DNA of 64,000 bases from Microbulbifer agarilyticus. Lineage in GTDB: Bacteria; Pseudomonadota; Gammaproteobacteria; Pseudomonadales; Cellvibrionaceae. Positions 26,889 through 35,280 of the stretch are shown piece by piece; positions within the stretch are counted from its first letter, which is position 1; each line of letters opens with the position of its first letter. The translations under genes were made by a program, and so were the position numbers. The notes below the pieces were generated by a model. The model saw only the letters and a list, made by a program, of their open reading frames with translations. It was not told the origin of the DNA and ran no database searches. The DNA lies in contig NZ_CP019650.1 in assembly GCF_001999945.1 (NCBI RefSeq), positions 1,550,001 through 1,614,000 of the forward strand. The letters run 5' to 3'.

Positions 26889-28495
26889 TTTGAGTGTGCT
26901 GCGTTGAGTTCCTTGTTTTCCGTGCCCGAGGGCCCAGTGGTGTCGTCGACTTCAATGGGAGCAGCGGCCGGGCTACCAAGGTTACATACGGCAAAAGAAA
27001 CGAGCGTGCCGAGACATAGCTGCCATGGGAACGCAATGATCGGCGGCTCGCTGGTTCCGGTAACCATGGTGATCATCCAGGGTTGCTGCAGTAGGGTGAC
27101 GGTAAAGCCTGCGGCCAAGGCCCAGCCCACACTGGTTGCATTGCCACGGCCAGTGAAGAGTGCAGTAAAAAACACGCCCAGAAGGCCGGAGTAGGCGAAC
27201 ACCATCACCGAGAGTGCAAAGGTAATCAGTGGCAAATCGCTGATTTGTTGCCAGTAGAAACAAAGTACTGCCATCAGGCCAAGTGCCGCGGCAACAAGGG
27301 TCATGCCCCAACGACCCGCAACAACAAAATGTTGTGCATTTCTCTCAATGCCCCGTTGCTGAAGTCGATGACGGTAAAGGTCTTCGATCAATACGCTGGC
27401 CATTGAGTTGAGGCTGGAATTCAGGGTAGAGAGAGCGGCGGCAATCACACCGATAGTCACCAGGCCGCGAAGGCCCGCGGGCATTTCGTGCAACACATAG
27501 TGCATAAATACGGTGACATCTCCCCCTGTCGGCATGGAAGCTGGATCGCCGCCCATGAGCGAAGGGTTTTGGTAGAAAATATGCAACAGCAGTCCGATAC
27601 CCATAAATACGGCCATCACTGGGATTACCATAACCACAGAGAAGAGCACCGCGCGTGCGCCTTCCCGGGGTGTCTTGCAGGTGAGGACGCGCTGCGTCAC
27701 GTCCTGATCCAGCCCAAAGGCGGCAATGTTCAGCAGGACAAAACCGGTAAGGGTTGCCCATAAATTAAATGGATCACTCAAGTCCCAGCTGGTATCGATC
27801 AGTGTCAGTTTGGATGGCCCCTCCGCAGGGGCGCCCAGTGCAGCAAAAATTTGACCGAAATCCGCAGGGATCTGGGTAATCAGTACGGCCAGCACGGCAA
27901 GCGCTGCACTGACATATACCGCACACTGCAGCACATCACTCTGGATGACTGAACGCACACCACCGATGAAGGTTTGCAGGAGGCCTGCTGCGGTGAGCAA
28001 AACAACCGCTGCAATCACGTGGTCTGCAGCAATGTCATTAAACAGAATCATCGAGACGGCGATTGCGGCCATATACAATCGGGCACCGCTGGCGAATACA
28101 CGGCCGAGAAGATAGATACCACCGGCACGATGTTTGGCTTTTTCGCCAAAGCGTGATTGCAGGAGTTCGTATACGGTCGTCACCCGATTGGCGTAGAATT
28201 TGGGAATTAAAACACTCGCCACAATGAACGCCGCGATGATTGCGCCGACGTTGGTGAAGAGGTAAGTGAGGTCGCCGCGGTAACCCAAGTCGGGCCCGCC
28301 CAGGAAGGTGGCGGCAGATTGGGTGGTCGCCAGAGTGGAAATAGCCACCATCCACATAGGCATGCTGTTGCGAGCGAGGAAGTAGTCGCGGCTATCTTTT
28401 GCACGATTCTGGCTGAAATACCACGCGGAGGCGGCCAGGATTGCCAAGTACAGCGCAAATATTCCCCAATCCAAACCGGTAAACTGCAATTCCAT
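26885..28495 (-). CDS. Sodium:solute symporter (SSS family), probable MurNAc/amino-sugar importer
   Basis: 536 residues, about 13-14 membrane segments. SSS features include DYFLARNSMPMWMVAISTLAT near the N-terminus, SAATFLGGPDLGYRGDLTYL, and a Na+-site-like segment AALSTLNSSLNSMASVL in the central bundle. The sugar-type SSS subgroup carries similar lengths. It is the first gene of an operon with a sugar kinase and murQ, and its promoter region holds a 10-bp inverted repeat shared with the divergent regulator. The gene set symporter-kinase-etherase is what I recall as murTKQ in Tannerella forsythia; MurNAc import without a PTS is the implied function. Confidence 0.87.
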   Translation of the reverse strand: MELQFTGLDWGIFALYLAILAASAWYFSQNRAKDSRDYFLARNSMPMWMVAISTLATTQSAATFLGGPDLGYRGDLTYLFTNVGAIIAAFIVASVLIPKFYANRVTTVYELLQSRFGEKAKHRAGGIYLLGRVFASGARLYMAAIAVSMILFNDIAADHVIAAVVLLTAAGLLQTFIGGVRSVIQSDVLQCAVYVSAALAVLAVLITQIPADFGQIFAALGAPAEGPSKLTLIDTSWDLSDPFNLWATLTGFVLLNIAAFGLDQDVTQRVLTCKTPREGARAVLFSVVMVIPVMAVFMGIGLLLHIFYQNPSLMGGDPASMPTGGDVTVFMHYVLHEMPAGLRGLVTIGVIAAALSTLNSSLNSMASVLIEDLYRHRLQQRGIERNAQHFVVAGRWGMTLVAAALGLMAVLCFYWQQISDLPLITFALSVMVFAYSGLLGVFFTALFTGRGNATSVGWALAAGFTVTLLQQPWMITMVTGTSEPPIIAFPWQLCLGTLVSFAVCNLGSPAAAPIEVDDTTGPSGTENKELNAAHSK

Positions 28496-28536
28496 CGAAT
28501 GTCACTCGCTTGAAAATAAATGGCCTTCGTAAATAC

Positions 28537-28586
28537 GATACCAATTTTTTATTCCTGATTTTAGGTACAATTGGTATCATTTATTC
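28537..28586. promoter_or_regulatory. Inverted-repeat operator between symporter operon and second MurR-type gene
   Basis: GATACCAATT (28537-28546) and AATTGGTATC (28569-28578) form a perfect 10-bp inverted repeat with a 22-bp spacer. GTATCATTTATTC (28574-28586) is an 11/13 match to the GAATAATTTATTC sites elsewhere. The position between divergent genes fits autoregulation plus control of the symporter operon. Confidence 0.55.
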
Positions 28587-28624
28587 TTGCTTTGCGCAAA
28601 GTATTTTCTATCGGCGCTACCGAT

Positions 28625-28646
28625 AAGCCCCCGATTTCCGGGGCTT
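28625..28646 (+). other. Hairpin in leader of second MurR-type regulator
   Basis: AAGCCCC and GGGGCTT form a perfect 7-bp stem with an 8-nt loop, about 80 bp before the start codon. No T-run follows directly, so it is a leader structure and not an obvious terminator. Confidence 0.35.
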
Positions 28647-28725
28647 GGCAGGTGTTTTTCGTGGCGCGCGGCAATGATGAATACAATTGCGGAATTTTTT
28701 TGTAGCAATAAGGTTCGATCATCTC

Positions 28726-29577
28726 ATGAGCACCTTGGTTAAAATTCGCGCCATGCGCGACAGCATGTCCAATCACGAACAGCGCATTGCTGATTTCGTT
28801 TTGGAAAATGTCGACGCTGTTCGCGCGCAATCTTCCAAGGCGTTGGCCGAGCAAGTGGGGGTTTCCCAGTCGAGCGTGGTGAAGTTCAGCCAAAAACTTG
28901 GCTACAAGGGTTATTCCGACCTGAAGCTGTCTTTGACCGAATCTGTTGCGCGTTCTGCGATGTTGCCGAAGGCGATTCATGGCGATATTGCGGCCGATGA
29001 CGACCTTGCGACGGTTGCACAAAAATTGATTGCCCGGAAAAACCTGGCCTTGAACGAAACGGTGATGGCGAATTCTGAGAAGGTTTTACTGCAATCTGCA
29101 GAGTCCCTGCTCAGTGCCAAGCGCATTTTGATGTTCGGGGTAGGGGCGTCCTCTCTTGTCGCAAGAGACGTGGCCTACAAGCTGATGAAGTTGGGTAAAT
29201 CGGTATTGGTTGAAAACGATACCCATGTACAGGTTGCCAATGCTGCTACGCTCGGTCAGGGGGATGTGGTGTTCGCAATTTCCGAGTCTGGGGTAACCCA
29301 GGACGTGATCCGTGTCGCGCAAGCGGCCGCATCACAGGGGGCTGAAGTTATCTCGTTAACGCGTTTTGCCCGTAATCCTCTCACCGAGCTGGCAACGCAC
29401 AGTCTTTTCTGTGTGGCCAATGAATCCGAGGCGCGCAGCTCCTCTATTTTGGCGCGCACCGCTCAATTCATGATCACTGACTTGCTATTTATTTTGATTT
29501 CCCAGCGCGATGAAAAAGCGAATGAGCTTTTTGACCGTAGCCGACAAGCGGTAGAAGTGTTGCGCCGCGATTCTTAG
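28726..29577 (+). CDS. RpiR/MurR-type transcriptional regulator (HTH_6 + SIS)
   Basis: About 283 residues from ATG 28726, chosen because MSTLVKIRAMRDSMSNHE aligns with the start of the paralogue at 8866; a TTG at 28687 would add 13 residues. The HTH_6 region contains GVSQSSVVKFSQKLGYKGY, nearly identical to the paralogue. The SIS domain is canonical: MFGVGASSLVARDVAYKLMK and FAISESGVTQDVI, so it should bind a sugar phosphate such as MurNAc-6-P or GlcNAc-6-P. It is divergent from the symporter-kinase-murQ operon, the usual place for its regulator. Confidence 0.92.
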   Translation: MSTLVKIRAMRDSMSNHEQRIADFVLENVDAVRAQSSKALAEQVGVSQSSVVKFSQKLGYKGYSDLKLSLTESVARSAMLPKAIHGDIAADDDLATVAQKLIARKNLALNETVMANSEKVLLQSAESLLSAKRILMFGVGASSLVARDVAYKLMKLGKSVLVENDTHVQVANAATLGQGDVVFAISESGVTQDVIRVAQAAASQGAEVISLTRFARNPLTELATHSLFCVANESEARSSSILARTAQFMITDLLFILISQRDEKANELFDRSRQAVEVLRRDS

Positions 29578-29608
29578 CTTCTCAAGACGCTGAATTCGGG
29601 CCCGCAAT

Positions 29609-29627
29609 AAAAAATGCCCGATCGGGG
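29609..29627 (-). terminator. Probable terminator for ppnN transcript
   Basis: Read on the minus strand, CCCGATCGGG is followed by CA and six T. It lies about 235 bp beyond the ppnN stop. Confidence 0.5.
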
Positions 29628-29657
29628 TTGAATTCCCAAATAAGGAATAATATATTC
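29628..29657 (+). promoter_or_regulatory. Candidate sigma-70 promoter with overlapping operator-like palindrome
   Basis: TTGAAT (29628-29633), 17-bp spacer, TATATT (29651-29656). GAATAATATATTC (29645-29657) overlaps the -10 and resembles the locus operator. It is downstream of the second regulator and no ORF follows. Confidence 0.4.
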
Positions 29658-29662
29658 TGATT

Positions 29663-29841
29663 TCTCGTGTGGTTGTGGAATTATTGTTTTTGATAGCGAC
29701 AGTACCTGCGACCTCGCGGGCTTTGACGCTGGTTCAGTAAGTGAGAGTTTACCGTCCCGGTGTCATTCACCTTGTACTTCCAATTCTGATTTCCTCTTTT
29801 GTTGAATTGGCTTTGGAGCCCTGCAGGGCTCCGGTTTTTTC
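29663..29841 (+). ncRNA. Candidate small RNA or long 3' UTR of the regulator gene
   Basis: A promoter-like element at 29628-29656 and a strong terminator ending at 29840 would bound a transcript of about 180 nt with no ATG-initiated ORF. It could equally be only the 3' UTR of the upstream regulator mRNA. No known RNA family is recognised. Confidence 0.25.
29815..29840 (+). terminator. Rho-independent terminator
   Basis: The 18-bp palindrome GGAGCCCTGCAGGGCTCC, then GG and six T. It ends forward transcription from the regulator or from the candidate small RNA. Confidence 0.85.
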
Positions 29842-29859
29842 CCCTTCCAACTTTTCATA

Positions 29860-31242
29860 TTATTCGGCACTGATTCGATAGCAGGGTTTGTATGCGGTGC
29901 CTGGAAGCTTCATACGCTGTTGCTTTACGAACGAGTTCAGTAGCGTATCCATACTTTTCATCAGGGATGGATCACCACGGAGCTCGTAGGGACCATGCTT
30001 TTCAACGTTGCGGATGCCTTCATCTTTCACGTTGCCTGAAACGATACCGGAGAATGCGCGACGCAAGTTGGCGGCAAGTAAGTAAGGCTGCTGGTGATTG
30101 TGCAGAGCGAGATCGCGCATGTTTTCGTGGGTTGGGGTGAATGGACGCTGGAACTCCGTGGAAATCTTGAGCTGCCAGTTGTAGTAGTAGGCATCGCCGG
30201 TTTCTTTGCGGAATTGGCGAACTTTTAAGATCCCCGCCGACATCTGCCGCGCAACTTCTTGCGGATCATCAATGATGATCTGATAGCGGGAGCGGGCTTC
30301 TTCACCGAGAGTCTCGCCAATAAACCGATCGATTTGGAAAAAATACTCTTCCGCACTGGCCGGCCCGGTAAATATGAGCGGGAAGGGCTGGTGCTTGTTT
30401 TCTTCGTGCAAAAGAATACCGAGTAAGTAGAGGATCTCTTCGGCAGTGCCTGCGCCGCCGGGGAACACAACGATACCGTGCCCGGTACGCACAAATGCTT
30501 CCAGCCTTTTTTCAATGTCAGGCATGATGACCAGTTGGTTGACGATCGGGTTGGGCGCCTCTGCAGCGATAATGCCTGGCTCGGAAATACCAAGATATTG
30601 CCCATCACGATCCCGTTGCTTGGCGTGGCCAATGGTTGCGCCCTTCATTGGGCCTTTCATTGCCCCCGGGCCACAGCCAGTACAGATATCAAGGCTGCGC
30701 AGGGCAAGCTCATAGCCGACTGTCTTGGTGTATTCGTATTCCTCGCGTGAAATTGAGTGACCACCCCAGCATACGACCAGGCGCGGTGCCCGGGCGCGGT
30801 CGAAGGTGCCCGCATTCCTGAGGATATGGAATACCGCATCAGTGACCCCTTGTGCCGAAACCAGGTCGTAGCGTGGGTCCCCGGTTATCTCACTCCTGAC
30901 GTAGATGATGTCTCTGAGAACCGCAAAGAGGTGCTCCGCAATACCTTGAATCATGCGTCCGTCGACAAACGCACTTGCGGGTGCGTTACAGACTTTGAGT
31001 TTGACCGAGCGCTCTGTCGGGATGACGGAGATATTGAAGTCGGCGTATTGCTCCAGAAGTTCCTTGCCGTCGTCCTGGTAGTTGCCGCAGTTCAGGACCG
31101 CGAGGGCGCAATTGCGAAAAGTGGTGTTTTCCGGCCCGCGACTGGTGTCGGTAAGTTTATGGATTTCGTATTTCGAGAGGATATCGAACTGACCCGTAGG
31201 CGATACACGCGCGTCAACGAGATCGATAAGTTCAGTGGTCAT
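29860..31242 (-). CDS. ppnN: Pyrimidine/purine nucleotide 5'-monophosphate nucleosidase PpnN (LOG family)
   Basis: 460 residues, matching E. coli PpnN (YgdH, ~454). The LOG-family lysine decarboxylase-like Rossmann domain has the nucleotide motif VVFPGGAGTAEEILYLLG and CTGCGPGAMKGPMKGA. The extra N-terminal (~1-140) and C-terminal segments distinguish PpnN from short LOG proteins. It hydrolyses the N-glycosidic bond of nucleoside monophosphates to a base and ribose 5-phosphate, in nucleotide salvage and the stringent response. A monocistronic gene on the reverse strand. Confidence 0.93.
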   Translation of the reverse strand: MTTELIDLVDARVSPTGQFDILSKYEIHKLTDTSRGPENTTFRNCALAVLNCGNYQDDGKELLEQYADFNISVIPTERSVKLKVCNAPASAFVDGRMIQGIAEHLFAVLRDIIYVRSEITGDPRYDLVSAQGVTDAVFHILRNAGTFDRARAPRLVVCWGGHSISREEYEYTKTVGYELALRSLDICTGCGPGAMKGPMKGATIGHAKQRDRDGQYLGISEPGIIAAEAPNPIVNQLVIMPDIEKRLEAFVRTGHGIVVFPGGAGTAEEILYLLGILLHEENKHQPFPLIFTGPASAEEYFFQIDRFIGETLGEEARSRYQIIIDDPQEVARQMSAGILKVRQFRKETGDAYYYNWQLKISTEFQRPFTPTHENMRDLALHNHQQPYLLAANLRRAFSGIVSGNVKDEGIRNVEKHGPYELRGDPSLMKSMDTLLNSFVKQQRMKLPGTAYKPCYRISAE

Positions 31243-31420
31243 ACAGCCCCCATTAATGCTCGTTATTCAGTAACCGTTATGTTCAATGCCTGGGGCGCCG
31301 GTTTGCATTGAATGGCGGGCGCCTCGGGGCAGAGGTTTTATTAATAGGTGTCTGATTAAGGATAGCTGACGGGGAAGTCGTGGTTGGGGTTGGGGGGAGC
31401 AATTTGAAGTGGGGGAAATG

Positions 31421-31453
31421 AAAAAGCCCCGAACTCTTTCGAGTTCAGGGCTT
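31421..31453 (-). terminator. Terminator of tRNA-Arg
   Basis: Stem AAGCCCCGAACTC / GAGTTCAGGGCTT with a TTTC loop and an A-run at 31421-31425, that is a U-run on the minus strand, 7 nt after the tRNA 3' end. Confidence 0.8.
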
Positions 31454-31459
31454 CTTGTA

Positions 31460-31536
31460 TGGCGCGCTCGGGAGGATTCGAACCTCCGACCGCCTGGTTC
31501 GTAGCCAGGTACTCTATCCAGCTGAGCTACGAGCGC
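31460..31536 (-). tRNA. tRNA-Arg, anticodon ACG
   Basis: 77 nt on the minus strand with encoded CCA. Acceptor stem GCGCTCG/CGAGCGC, anticodon stem CCTGG/CCAGG around loop CTACGAA (anticodon ACG, read as ICG), and T-arm GGAGG-TTCGAAT-CCTCC. It reads CGU/CGC/CGA codons after A34-to-inosine conversion by TadA. Confidence 0.96.
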
Positions 31537-31774
31537 GTCGTTGTGGTTGCGAACTATAGTGACTTGCCTTGGCTTCGTCAACATTTTTTTTAAAAGATTT
31601 TTTAAAAACTCTTTTAAAATCCGCAAGTTACCGAGCTTTCGCTGTTGGCCGAAACCTGTGCTTCAGCTCGATAGGGCGCGCATCATGCCGCGCCTTTTCT
31701 TCCAATGCAAGCAGTTTTTTTCACTTTTTCGGTGAGGCCTGAAATGTGGGCTGTGAGGAGCCTGTTTCTGGGGG

Positions 31775-32833
31775 TCAGGCGGCGTTTTCTTCACTCAAGC
31801 GGGCTGATGTGGGCGCCTGCGTATTCAGGTGCATGGCAAATGCCCGCTCGATGATTTCGTGGTCCCGGTGTCGTTTGATCTCTTCAAAGAAGCTCTGCGC
31901 TTCCGGAAAACTGAGCTTCAGGTAGGCCAGCCACTGCTTGACCCGGTTACCCAGATATTTGGCCGGGTAGAGATCTTTGGTGGTGATGTAGTACTCGTGA
32001 AGTATTCCAACCACTTGAGTCCAGCTCATCGGAGTCACTTCCTCGCCCGCGCACAGAGACCGAATTTGCAGGCCGATATCCGGGCGCGCGAGTAGGCTGC
32101 GTCCAAACATATAAGCATCGCATTGGGTAACCTCGCGGCAGCGCTCAAAGTCCTTGAGTGTCCACAGGTCACCGTTGGCGATTACCCGTATACCCAGTTC
32201 TTGGCGGATCTCACCAATGTATTCCCAGTAGGCGGGTGGGCGGTAACCATCGACCTTGGAGCGTGCGTGTACTGCCAGTTCAGATGCACCACCAGCCTCG
32301 GCGGCACGGGCGTTATCCATGTAGGAACTGCGGTCGTTGAACCCGAGGCGAATTTTTGCAGTTACGGGTATTGAGTCGGGTACCGCCTTGCGCACCGCAG
32401 CCACAATTCCTTCTACCCGCACAGGAGATTGGAGCAGGCAAGCGCCGCCGTCACTGTTATTCACCTGTTTGGCCGGGCAGCCAAAGTTCAAGTCGATAGC
32501 CTTTGCCCCAGCTTCCACCGCACGGGCTGCGTTATACCCCATGGCTTGTGGGTTACCGCCCAGCAGCTGTAGGCGCACCGGAATACCGGAAGGTGTTTGT
32601 GCGCCCCGGTCTAGCTCGGGGCAAAGGCGGGTAAAGACCCGGCGTGGGAGTTTTGTTTGGGTAACTCTTACAAACTCGGTAACGCAGACATCGACCCCAC
32701 CAATTTTTGACAGCAGCGCACGCACGTGGTGGTCAATGACGCCTTCCATTGGAGCTTGGTAGATGAGTGGAGCCGGGTTGGAAGGTGCCGTTGGCTTGGG
32801 GTTGGATTTTGTGGTCATGAAATAGCGTGACAT
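31775..32833 (-). CDS. dusC: tRNA-dihydrouridine(16) synthase DusC
   Basis: 352 residues. A TIM-barrel FMN enzyme: APMEGVIDHHVRALLSKIG, LNFGCPAKQVNNSDGGACLL (catalytic Cys in FGCPA), VTAKIRLGFNDR, LAVHARSKVDGY and VIANGDLWT. The MEGVID opening and the C-terminal helical domain (KQWLAYLKLSFPEAQ) fit the DusC subgroup, which reduces U16 of tRNAs. An in-frame ATG 15 bp in is an alternative start. No operon partner. Confidence 0.9.
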   Translation of the reverse strand: MSRYFMTTKSNPKPTAPSNPAPLIYQAPMEGVIDHHVRALLSKIGGVDVCVTEFVRVTQTKLPRRVFTRLCPELDRGAQTPSGIPVRLQLLGGNPQAMGYNAARAVEAGAKAIDLNFGCPAKQVNNSDGGACLLQSPVRVEGIVAAVRKAVPDSIPVTAKIRLGFNDRSSYMDNARAAEAGGASELAVHARSKVDGYRPPAYWEYIGEIRQELGIRVIANGDLWTLKDFERCREVTQCDAYMFGRSLLARPDIGLQIRSLCAGEEVTPMSWTQVVGILHEYYITTKDLYPAKYLGNRVKQWLAYLKLSFPEAQSFFEEIKRHRDHEIIERAFAMHLNTQAPTSARLSEENAA

Positions 32834-33027
32834 TGCGGTACAACAGGGTGGCTATTGTACGAGAAATTTCGTGTATTGGTTAGTTATTGTGCAGTGTCGC
32901 TTGTCTGGCCTCGGAAACTCGCTACTCATCGGGTGTGAAAAAGATAGATGGTCAGATCTGGCAGGTAAAATGGTCGAAAATGACGCTTTTATATGGGTTC
33001 TTGGTTGCTTCTGTAACTAATAAGTGT

Positions 33028-33057
33028 TTGATTTTGAAAGGTTCTTTTACCGATAAT
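33028..33057 (+). promoter_or_regulatory. Candidate promoter of oadGAB
   Basis: TTGATT (33028-33033), 18-bp spacer, GATAAT (33052-33057), about 65 bp upstream of the oadG start. Nothing else coding is seen between dusC and oadG (32834-33122). Confidence 0.4.
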
Positions 33058-33122
33058 ATCGCCCGCTCAATCATTGGTATGAAATACCGCATCAATAAAT
33101 TACAAAAATCGAGGGAAAAACC

Positions 33123-33371
33123 GTGCAAGAAGCATTAATGCAGCAGGGCCTGGACATCACATTGTTCGGCATGGGCATTGTATTTACATTTCTGCTGTTG
33201 CTGGTGATTTGTACCACCATCATGTCACGCGTGATGACCCGTTTTTTCCCTGAGGCTGAGCCCGCTGCCGTTCGGTCTTCTGCACCCGCTGCGCCATCGG
33301 CAGCCGGGAACGCGCGTCTTCGTAAAATCATTGAAGAAGCCGTTAAGCAACATCGTAATCGTCGTAAGTAG
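33123..33371 (+). CDS. oadG: Oxaloacetate decarboxylase Na+ pump, gamma subunit
   Basis: 82 residues from GTG 33123 with GAGGGA upstream. One N-terminal membrane helix (ITLFGMGIVFTFLLLLVICT), then a Pro/Ala-rich hydrophilic tail, the standard OadG layout. It anchors and assembles the alpha and beta subunits and binds zinc through its C-terminus. First gene of oadGAB; 89 bp precede oadA. Confidence 0.92.
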   Translation: MQEALMQQGLDITLFGMGIVFTFLLLLVICTTIMSRVMTRFFPEAEPAAVRSSAPAAPSAAGNARLRKIIEEAVKQHRNRRK

Positions 33372-33460
33372 TTTTCACATAATGAAAGCACCGGTACATA
33401 CCGGTGCATATAACGACAACATTCATTTTTCCAAGATCAATTTTCGAAGAGAGATCAGCT

Positions 33461-35269
33461 ATGACTGAGGTTAACTCTTTAGCTAAAAAATCCCCGCTTG
33501 GGATTACCGACGTAGTCCTGCGTGACGCCCACCAATCGCTTTTTGCTACCCGCCTGCGCTTGGACGACATGCTGCCGATTGCAGAGAAGTTGGATAAGGT
33601 CGGGTTCTGGTCTCTCGAGTCTTGGGGTGGTGCGACATTCGATGCGTGTATTCGCTACCTTGGTGAAGATCCTTGGGAGCGTATTCGCGAACTGAAAAAA
33701 GCGATGCCCAATACGCCGCAGCAGATGCTGTTCCGCGGCCAAAACATTCTTGGTTACCGTCACTACGCGGACGATGTAGTGGAGAAGTTTGTTGAGCGCG
33801 CGGCCACCAACGGTGTGGACGTATTCCGCGTGTTCGATGCGATGAATGATATGCGCAACCTGAAAACTGCACTGGCTGCAGTAAAGAAGCAGGGTAAACA
33901 TGCGCAAGGCACCATTTCTTATACCGTAAGCCCGGTCCACAACATGGATATGTGGATAGACCTGGGTCGCCAGATCGAGGATATGGGGGCGGACTCCATT
34001 GCCATTAAAGATATGGCTGGCCTGTTACGCCCCTATGAAGGCTATGAGCTGGTAAGCAAACTGAAAGCCGCGGTGGACATTCCAATTCATATGCAGTGTC
34101 ACGCGACTACCGGCCTGTCTACTGCGACCGCGCTGAAGTGCGTGGAAGCGGGCATCGACAATATCGACACCGCGATTTCCTCCATGTCCATGACTTATGG
34201 CCACAGCCCCACTGAATCGGTGGTAGCAATTCTGGAAGGTACCGATCGCGATACCGGTCTCGACATTAACCTGCTTGAGGAAATTGCGGCGTATTTCCGT
34301 GAGGTGCGCAAGAAATACGCGAAGTTCGAAGGCTCCCTGCGTGGTGTTGACTCTCGAATTCTGGTTGCACAAGTACCTGGCGGCATGTTGACCAATATGG
34401 AAAACCAGCTGCGTGAACAGGGCGCCGGTGATCGTCTGGACGAAGTGCTGGAAGAAATTCCGCGTGTACGCAAAGACCTGGGTTATATCCCGCTGGTTAC
34501 CCCAACTTCACAGATCGTTGGTACCCAGTCGGTATTGAACGTTCTGACCGGTGAACGTTACAAATCAATTTCCAAAGAAACCGCTGCCGTGCTGAAAGGC
34601 GAATACGGCGCGACGCCAGCAGACGTAAATAAAGAGCTGCAAGACAAGGTTCTGGAAGGCGGTGAGCCGGTTACCTGCCGCCCGGCGGACCTGATTGCAC
34701 CGGAACTGGACAAACTGTCTGCAGAATTGCAGCAAAAATCCTCCGAAGACGATATCGCACTCACCGCAGGTGACGGTCAGATTGATGATGTACTGACTTA
34801 CGCACTGTTCCCGCAAATCGGCCTCAAGTTCCTCAAGAACCGCGGCAATGCGGACGCATTTGAGCCAGTTCCCACTGGTAATGAAGGCTCCGAAGTGAAA
34901 AACGATGCGGGCGAAAGTGTTTATACCGTCTCTGTGGAAGGTGAGAGTTACACCGTGACCGTTGCCGACGGCGGCGATGTCACCGGAATGGTCAAAGTTG
35001 GTGGCGAAGCGGTTGCAGCACCTGGCGCTGCCGCCGCACCAGTTGCCGCAGGCTCCGGCGAGCCGGTAAAAGCACCGCTGGCTGGCAATATCTTCAAGGT
35101 ATTGGTGAAGCCTGGTGATCAGGTTGCCGAAGGCCAGACCATCGTTGTGCTGGAAGCCATGAAAATGGAAACCGCAGTCAGCGCGCCCCGTGCAGGCAGC
35201 GTGACCGGTGTCACCGTGAAAGAAGGTGATGCCGTGGCGGTGGGTGACGACCTGCTGACCATCGCGTAA
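33461..35269 (+). CDS. oadA: Oxaloacetate decarboxylase alpha subunit (biotin-dependent carboxyltransferase)
   Basis: About 602 residues from ATG 33461, which has GAAGAGAG upstream; the frame extends to 33404 without similarity. The carboxyltransferase TIM barrel begins [16 protein letters not shown] and contains [12 protein letters not shown], the metal-site [10 protein letters not shown] and [16 protein letters not shown]. An association domain and an Ala/Pro linker precede the C-terminal biotinyl domain with biotin-accepting Lys in [10 protein letters not shown]. It transfers CO2 from oxaloacetate to biotin, giving pyruvate. It depends on OadB for Na+-coupled decarboxylation. Confidence 0.95.
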   Translation: MTEVNSLAKKSPLGITDVVLRDAHQSLFATRLRLDDMLPIAEKLDKVGFWSLESWGGATFDACIRYLGEDPWERIRELKKAMPNTPQQMLFRGQNILGYRHYADDVVEKFVERAATNGVDVFRVFDAMNDMRNLKTALAAVKKQGKHAQGTISYTVSPVHNMDMWIDLGRQIEDMGADSIAIKDMAGLLRPYEGYELVSKLKAAVDIPIHMQCHATTGLSTATALKCVEAGIDNIDTAISSMSMTYGHSPTESVVAILEGTDRDTGLDINLLEEIAAYFREVRKKYAKFEGSLRGVDSRILVAQVPGGMLTNMENQLREQGAGDRLDEVLEEIPRVRKDLGYIPLVTPTSQIVGTQSVLNVLTGERYKSISKETAAVLKGEYGATPADVNKELQDKVLEGGEPVTCRPADLIAPELDKLSAELQQKSSEDDIALTAGDGQIDDVLTYALFPQIGLKFLKNRGNADAFEPVPTGNEGSEVKNDAGESVYTVSVEGESYTVTVADGGDVTGMVKVGGEAVAAPGAAAAPVAAGSGEPVKAPLAGNIFKVLVKPGDQVAEGQTIVVLEAMKMETAVSAPRAGSVTGVTVKEGDAVAVGDDLLTIA

Positions 35270-35280
35270 CGGAGGCCAAA

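Noticed and set aside
32887..33138. Open frame of 83 codons before oadG
   Set aside because: No ribosome site, odd composition, overlaps the probable oad promoter and the oadG start.
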